Shown here: positions 5,926 to 9,107 of the stretch, one piece after another
Layout of the letters: the number at the start of each line of letters is the position of its first letter
How positions within the stretch are numbered: position 1 is the stretch's first letter
Notes under the pieces: generated by a model
Databases searched by the model: none
What the model saw: only the letters and a program-made list of their open reading frames with translations
Told to the model about the DNA's origin: nothing
NCBI GenBank assembly: GCA_016200785.1
Contig: JACQED010000392.1
Location: 1-9,107, forward strand
Direction: 5' to 3'
Source: Chloroflexota bacterium
Lineage (GTDB): Bacteria > Chloroflexota > Anaerolineae > Anaerolineales > JACQED01
DNA length: 9,107 nt
Program-made: the position numbers and the translations under genes

Positions 5926-5954
5926 TTGACAAGCCCCTATCGCTATGCTAAATT
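5926..5954 (+). promoter_or_regulatory. Sigma70-like promoter of the roadblock/V4R/response-regulator operon
   Basis: A consensus -35 TTGACA (5926-5931), a 17-base spacer and a -10 TAAATT (5949-5954) preceded by TGC (5946-5948, extended -10) form the best promoter of the window. Transcription should start near 5961, giving a leader of about 68 bases with AAGGAG at 6015-6020. A small dyad, GCTTG (5920-5924) / CAAGC (5930-5934), overlaps the -35. Confidence 0.65.
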
Positions 5955-6028
5955 ACAACCCGATTTTCCTCCCGCTGCGCCGCAATCCCGGCGAGACCGA
6001 ACAGCCGGATAAGTAAGGAGACGCTATC

Positions 6029-6403
6029 TTGGCCAAATCACGCACAGAACTCATGGTCGATCGCCTGCGCGACCTGCAGGTCAGTTCCCCTGATGTTGAG
6101 GCCTCGGCTGTCGTCAGCGTCGATGGCTTGACTATGGCCTCCTCACTGCCGCGCGAAGTTGAGGAAGATCGAGTGTCGGCGATGTCGGCGGCCATGCTCT
6201 CGCTAGGCGAACGCATCGCCACCGAACTCGGTCGAGGCACCCTCGATCAAGTCTACATCAAAGGCGAAACCGGCTACGTGATCCTCATGTCCGTCGGCGA
6301 GGAGGCCGTTCTCACGGTACTTGCCCGCGAACAAGCGAAACTGGGGCTGCTGTTCCTCGACATGCGCCGCGCCACCCAGGACCTCGTCAAACTCATCCAG
6401 TAA
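6029..6403 (+). CDS. Roadblock/LC7 domain protein
   Basis: The 124-residue protein is essentially a single roadblock/LC7 domain. Landmarks are VEASAVVSVDGLTMASSLP (23-41), the helix with SAMSAAMLSLGERIATELG (50-68), VYIKGETGYVILMSVGEEAVLTVLA (75-99) and the closing helix LGLLFLDMRRATQDLVKLI. Such proteins form dimers and in bacteria often act as partners or GTPase-activating proteins for small Ras-like GTPases (the MglB/MglA pair is the known example). No GTPase is encoded in the window. I chose TTG at 6029 because AAGGAG lies eight bases upstream; the ATG at 6053 would remove the first helix and lacks such a site. It is the first gene of a five-gene string, followed after 22 bases by the V4R gene, so a physical or functional link to the V4R protein and the response regulator is likely but inferred. 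There is no membrane segment, so it is cytoplasmic. Confidence 0.9.
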   Translation: MAKSRTELMVDRLRDLQVSSPDVEASAVVSVDGLTMASSLPREVEEDRVSAMSAAMLSLGERIATELGRGTLDQVYIKGETGYVILMSVGEEAVLTVLAREQAKLGLLFLDMRRATQDLVKLIQ

Positions 6404-6425
6404 GCCGACCCTCAGGAGGCTTGGC

Positions 6426-7058
6426 GTGGCAAGAATCCCCAAAAGCGGACTCTACTATCCCAACAAAATCGCCCGAATCTACATTCAGGCGCTGGAAGAC
6501 GTGATGGGCAAGAACGGCCTGAACGCCATCCTCAACCTGGCCGGTCTTGGGAGTGTCGTAGACAATTATCCGCCCGACGATCTCGAGCGGCAGTTCGACT
6601 TCGCCGACTTCTCCAGCCTGAACGGCGCGCTGGAGGAAATGTACGGCCCGCGCGGCGGGCGCGGCCTGGCATTGCGCGCCGGGCGCGCGGCCTTCGCCTC
6701 GGCGCTGAAGAACTTTGGCGCGCTGGCCGGCGCGGGCGACCTCGCCTTCAAAGTATTGCCGCTGTCGGCGAAACTCAAGATCGGCGTCCCGTCAATGGCG
6801 AAGATTTTCTCGCAGGTGAGCGACCAGCACAGCACGGTCGAAGACAGCGACACCGACTTCATTTACACCATTCACAAGTGCCCCAGCTGCTGGGGACGGC
6901 AGGGCGACAAGCCGCTGTGTCACGCCGGCGCGGGTCTATTATTGGAGGGGCTCAAGTGGGTTTCGGGCGGGCACGAGTTCCGCGTGACCGAGACGCGGTG
7001 CGTGGCCGTCGGCGACCCGGTCTGCGTTTACTTGATTCAGAAGGACCCCGTGGGCTGA
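6426..7058 (+). CDS. V4R-domain (4-vinyl reductase-like, Bet3-related) protein
   Basis: The start is GTG 6426, six bases after a perfect AGGAGG (6414-6419), giving 210 residues; upstream in-frame starts would overlap the roadblock gene and lack a binding site. The N-terminal part (SGLYYPNKIARIYIQALEDVMG) is the helix typical of stand-alone V4R proteins. The C-terminal V4R core (about 135-206) carries a cysteine set: C152PSC155, C165, C192 and C200, ending in the characteristic block TETRCVAVGDPVCVYLI. V4R domains bind small molecules such as hydrocarbons, and the cysteines suggest metal binding. Members include the BchJ-type proteins and the sensor domain of XylR/DmpR activators; the fold is related to Bet3 of the eukaryotic TRAPP complex. 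There is no DNA-binding or membrane segment here. Position between a roadblock gene and a receiver gene (3 bases away) points to ligand sensing in a signalling complex rather than pigment synthesis; that role is inference. Confidence 0.87.
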   Translation: MARIPKSGLYYPNKIARIYIQALEDVMGKNGLNAILNLAGLGSVVDNYPPDDLERQFDFADFSSLNGALEEMYGPRGGRGLALRAGRAAFASALKNFGALAGAGDLAFKVLPLSAKLKIGVPSMAKIFSQVSDQHSTVEDSDTDFIYTIHKCPSCWGRQGDKPLCHAGAGLLLEGLKWVSGGHEFRVTETRCVAVGDPVCVYLIQKDPVG

Positions 7059-7061
7059 GGG

Positions 7062-7910
7062 ATGGCGGATAAGCAGACGATCCTGATCGTCGAAGACGAC
7101 CTCGACCTGGCCGAAATGCTCAACGCGTATTTTCGGGTGCAGGGCTACGAGGTGCTCACGGCGGCCTGGGGCGAGGACGCGGTGCGCACCGCGCACGAAG
7201 ACGCCCCCGACATCGTCATCCTCGACATTCGCCTGCCCGACATTGACGGCTACGAAGTCTGCCGTCAACTCCGCTCGCATCGCCGCACCGAGAACCTGCC
7301 GATCATCTTCCTCACCGAGAGGCGCGACCGCACCGACAAACTGCAAGGCCTCGAACTTGGCGTGGTGGACTACATCACCAAGCCATTCGACATCCAGGAG
7401 CTGCGTCTGCGCGTTCGCAACGCGCTCAAAAGAGCCAACCTCGAAACCCTCGTCAACCCGATCACCGGCCTGCCGGAAGGCGCGCTGGTGGACGAACGCC
7501 TATTGCAACTTCTCCCGGCGGCGGGTTGGGCTTTGCTGGTCGTGAGCGTGCGCGGCCTCGACAACTTCCGCGAGACTTACGGTTTCGTCGCGTCCGACGA
7601 TGTGCTGCGGGCCGTCAGTCTGATGATGAACAACGCCGTGCGCGAAGTGGGCGGCAGGAGCGATTTCGTCGGCCACCTCTCGGCTGAAGACTTCATTGTC
7701 GTGACGAGCGAAAGCCATGCGAAGGAACTGCGCGAGCGCATCCAATCGCGCTTGAGTCAATCGGTCGAATACTTCTACCCTCTAAAAGATCGCGCGACAC
7801 CCGGGGCCAACCGCCTCAGCATGTCGCTCGGCGTGTTGACCGCTTCGCAGGGCGCACTGGAGAATCTCGACGCGCTTAAGACTGCCGCCCTGCGGTCGCG
7901 TTCGACGTAG
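7062..7910 (+). CDS. Response regulator: receiver domain plus degenerate GGDEF-like domain
   Basis: Residues 1-125 form a complete CheY-like receiver: acidic pocket E11/D12/D13, phospho-acceptor D55 in [16 protein letters not shown]85 in IFLTERR and K107 in ITKPFD. A C-terminal domain (about 130-275) resembles GGDEF proteins: [16 protein letters not shown] corresponds to the usual DPLTGLPNR block, [12 protein letters not shown] to the substrate-binding helix region, and LSAEDFIVV (206-214) sits where the GGDEF signature should be. The signature is lost (SAEDF instead of GG[D/E]EF), so diguanylate cyclase activity is not expected; it may bind GTP or c-di-GMP, or act as a protein-interaction platform. 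The ATG at 7062 starts three bases after the V4R stop, implying translational coupling. The phosphodonor is probably a kinase elsewhere; the histidine kinase at 3476 is the only one in the window. The protein has no DNA-binding domain. Receiver assignment is certain, the GGDEF relation strong. Confidence 0.92.
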   Translation: MADKQTILIVEDDLDLAEMLNAYFRVQGYEVLTAAWGEDAVRTAHEDAPDIVILDIRLPDIDGYEVCRQLRSHRRTENLPIIFLTERRDRTDKLQGLELGVVDYITKPFDIQELRLRVRNALKRANLETLVNPITGLPEGALVDERLLQLLPAAGWALLVVSVRGLDNFRETYGFVASDDVLRAVSLMMNNAVREVGGRSDFVGHLSAEDFIVVTSESHAKELRERIQSRLSQSVEYFYPLKDRATPGANRLSMSLGVLTASQGALENLDALKTAALRSRST

Positions 7911-7920
7911 CCGCCCCCGA

Positions 7921-8685
7921 TTGAAAGTCATCGTCGTAGTCCCCACCTATAACGAGGCCTCCAACCTGCCTGCGCTGGTCGAGGCTTTGTCGGCACTGGC
8001 CGTGCCCGAGCTGGAAACCCTCGTCGTTGATGACAACTCGCCGGATGGGACCGGGCGCGTCGCCGACGAACTGGCGCGGGCTCACGCGGACTCACTCCAC
8101 GTTTTGCACCGACCCGGCAAGGGCGGTCTCGGCACCGCCTACCTCGAGGGCTTCCAATGGGCTTTGTCGCGCGGCGCCGAGGCAGTGGCGCAAATGGACG
8201 CGGACTTCTCCCACTCGCCCTCGTACATCCCGGCTATGATCGCAAACCTGCGCGACTACGACGTGGTGATCGGATCGCGCTACGTCGAAGGCGGCACGCT
8301 CGACAAACGCTGGGGTCTTGGGCGCTACCTGCTCAGTTGGTGGGCCAACAGCGTTTACGCGCGCATCTTGTTGAACGTGAAGGTGAAAGACGCGACGGCC
8401 GGCTTCAAGGTCTGGCGGCGCGAGACGCTGTTGGGCATGGGGCTGGATCGGATTCACTCGAACGGGTACGACTTTCAGGTCGAAATGGCCTATGTGGCCG
8501 AACGCCTCGGGTACCGCGCGCTGGAAATCCCCATCTACTTTGAGGATCGGCGTATTGGCCGCTCGAAGATGGACGTCCCCGTCAAACTCGAAGCCGCATG
8601 GCGCGTGTGGGAAGTGCGCTGGCGGCATCGCAATCTAAACCCCACAATGCGCCGCCCAGTCGTGGATCCGGCGCCGCCAAAATAG
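7921..8685 (+). CDS. Family 2 glycosyltransferase, polyprenol (dolichol)-phosphate mannose synthase type
   Basis: The 254-residue protein closely follows the DPM1 pattern: [12 protein letters not shown] (6-17), [11 protein letters not shown] (35-45), [14 protein letters not shown] (64-77), the metal-binding DxD in M92DADFSHSP (D93, D95), GSRYVEGG (118-125), [11 protein letters not shown] (157-167), and [17 protein letters not shown] with [11 protein letters not shown] (207-217). Such enzymes move a sugar, usually mannose, from a nucleotide sugar to a polyprenyl phosphate at the inner face of the membrane, supplying donors for membrane glycosyltransferases. It lacks the C-terminal membrane helices seen in some bacterial relatives and looks soluble or peripheral. 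The start is taken as TTG 7921, since [12 protein letters not shown] is the expected N-terminus; no Shine-Dalgarno is visible, so translation may depend on coupling to the regulator gene that ends ten bases before. The next gene encodes a large membrane protein that could act on the lipid-linked sugar. Mannose specificity is from family resemblance. Confidence 0.9.
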   Translation: MKVIVVVPTYNEASNLPALVEALSALAVPELETLVVDDNSPDGTGRVADELARAHADSLHVLHRPGKGGLGTAYLEGFQWALSRGAEAVAQMDADFSHSPSYIPAMIANLRDYDVVIGSRYVEGGTLDKRWGLGRYLLSWWANSVYARILLNVKVKDATAGFKVWRRETLLGMGLDRIHSNGYDFQVEMAYVAERLGYRALEIPIYFEDRRIGRSKMDVPVKLEAAWRVWEVRWRHRNLNPTMRRPVVDPAPPK

Positions 8686-8688
8686 ATC

Positions 8689-9107
8689 ATGAAGGGATTT
8701 GGCAACTGGAAGGAGGAAGGAGGAAAAAACTGCTTCCTTCCTCCTCCTTCCTCTTTGTTTGATCTTCTGCCGCTACTCGTAATATTGCTCTTGCCGCTCG
8801 GCCTCTTCTGGTCGGTGACGGTTGGCGGCCGCACGCTTGTCCCGGCGGACAATCTGTTCAACTTCGAGCCGTGGCGTTCAGCCGCCGATCAGTTCGGCGT
8901 GACCAGGCCCCACAACGAACTCCTCTCCGATCTATTGCTGGAGAATTACGCCTGTAAGCGGTTCATCGTCGAGTCACTGCGCCACAAAGAGATTCCGTTG
9001 TGGAATCCGTACCTCTTCGCGGGCGCGCCATTTCTTGCGGCCGGTCAGCACTCAGCGCTCTACCCCTTCTCGATCGTCTTCTACATTCTGCCGCTGTCTC
9101 GCGCCTA
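8689..9107 (+). CDS. YfhO-like multi-spanning membrane protein, N-terminal part (runs off the window)
   Basis: An open frame runs from ATG 8689 to the window end (139 codons, no stop). After a first hydrophobic segment (DLLPLLVILLLPLGLFWSV, 25-43) come GGRTLVPADNLFNFEPWRS (46-64), LLLENYACKRFIVESLR (82-98) and IPLWNPYLFAGAPFLAAGQ (102-120). These are the periplasmic-loop motifs of YfhO-like bacterial membrane proteins, which resemble GT-C (GT39/83-like) glycosyltransferases using polyprenyl-linked sugars. That fits the polyprenol-phosphate sugar synthase directly upstream. The start is uncertain. ATG 8689 follows the previous stop by three bases, but the first 22 residues would be encoded by a purine/pyrimidine hairpin repeat. 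TTG 8755, just after the hairpin and right before the membrane segment, is the main alternative. Family assignment is from N-terminal motifs only, so it is moderately secure; enzymatic activity is inference. Confidence 0.78.
   Translation, partial: MKGFGNWKEEGGKNCFLPPPSSLFDLLPLLVILLLPLGLFWSVTVGGRTLVPADNLFNFEPWRSAADQFGVTRPHNELLSDLLLENYACKRFIVESLRHKEIPLWNPYLFAGAPFLAAGQHSALYPFSIVFYILPLSRA
8708..8751 (+). repeat. Purine/pyrimidine inverted repeat, terminator-like hairpin
   Basis: An all-purine arm (8708-8725, GGAAGGAGGAAGGAGGAA) can pair with the pyrimidine arm 8734-8751 over 18 positions, with one A-C mismatch and one G-U pair, around an 8-base loop. T-rich CTCTTTGTTT follows, so the shape suits an intrinsic terminator between the glycosyltransferase and the membrane-protein gene, or an attenuator. 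The purine arm contains several AGGAGG-like sequences that the hairpin would hide. It lies inside the membrane-protein frame if ATG 8689 is used, and just before the start if TTG 8755 is used. Confidence 0.6.

Noticed and set aside
5944..5949. TATGCT as -10 of the roadblock operon
   Set aside because: It is only 12 bases from TTGACA; TAAATT at 5949-5954 has the ideal 17-base spacing and a preceding TG.
6321..6425. Upstream extension of the V4R gene into the roadblock gene
   Set aside because: The extension adds a Ser/Arg-rich stretch from another frame of the roadblock gene; GTG 6426 has a perfect AGGAGG six bases upstream.
1..9107. CRISPR array, tRNA/rRNA, transposon or phage genes
   Set aside because: No regularly spaced repeats, RNA-gene sequence, transposase, integrase or paired terminal inverted repeats were seen on either strand by eye.

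Overview
The window is GC-rich bacterial DNA, densely packed with genes. It reads best as a member of the Chloroflexota (Anaerolineae-like). This rests on the gene families (a Thr/Pro-rich secreted LysM protein, DUF4058, a cytosolic GAF/PAS histidine kinase, V4R plus roadblock genes, and a DPM1-like glycosyltransferase followed by a YfhO-like membrane protein) and on short repeat-like intergenic spacers. The placement is an inference from family content; no rRNA or other phylogenetic marker is present. Five of the eight genes whose start lies well inside the window appear to use GTG or TTG.

Left part (1-3435, plus strand): the 3' end of a secreted LysM protein; a DUF4058 gene whose stop codon sits in the loop of a strong hairpin; then a pair of envelope genes. 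The first of the pair is a membrane-anchored cyclophilin (peptidyl-prolyl isomerase) with an intact active site. The second is a lipoprotein that fuses a DsbA-like thioredoxin domain, which has lost both CXXC cysteines, to a second cyclophilin domain whose active site is partly changed. The two appear to share one transcript and suggest an extracytoplasmic folding or chaperone pair.

Middle (3436-5834): a soluble GAF-PAS-HisKA-HATPase histidine kinase whose sigma70-like promoter lies so close to the ATG that the mRNA should be nearly leaderless. It ends in a large nested palindrome that also encodes its last residues. Facing it on the minus strand is a DedA-family membrane protein.

Right part (5835-9107, plus strand): a good promoter starts a tight gene string: roadblock/LC7 protein, V4R-domain protein, a response regulator with a degenerate GGDEF-like C-terminal domain, a dolichol-phosphate-mannose-synthase-like glycosyltransferase, and the beginning of a YfhO-like multi-spanning membrane protein that runs off the window. 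The roadblock/V4R/receiver trio is the best candidate for a little-described signalling module; the orphan histidine kinase 2 kb upstream may feed it. No tRNA, rRNA, CRISPR array, transposase or integrase was seen.
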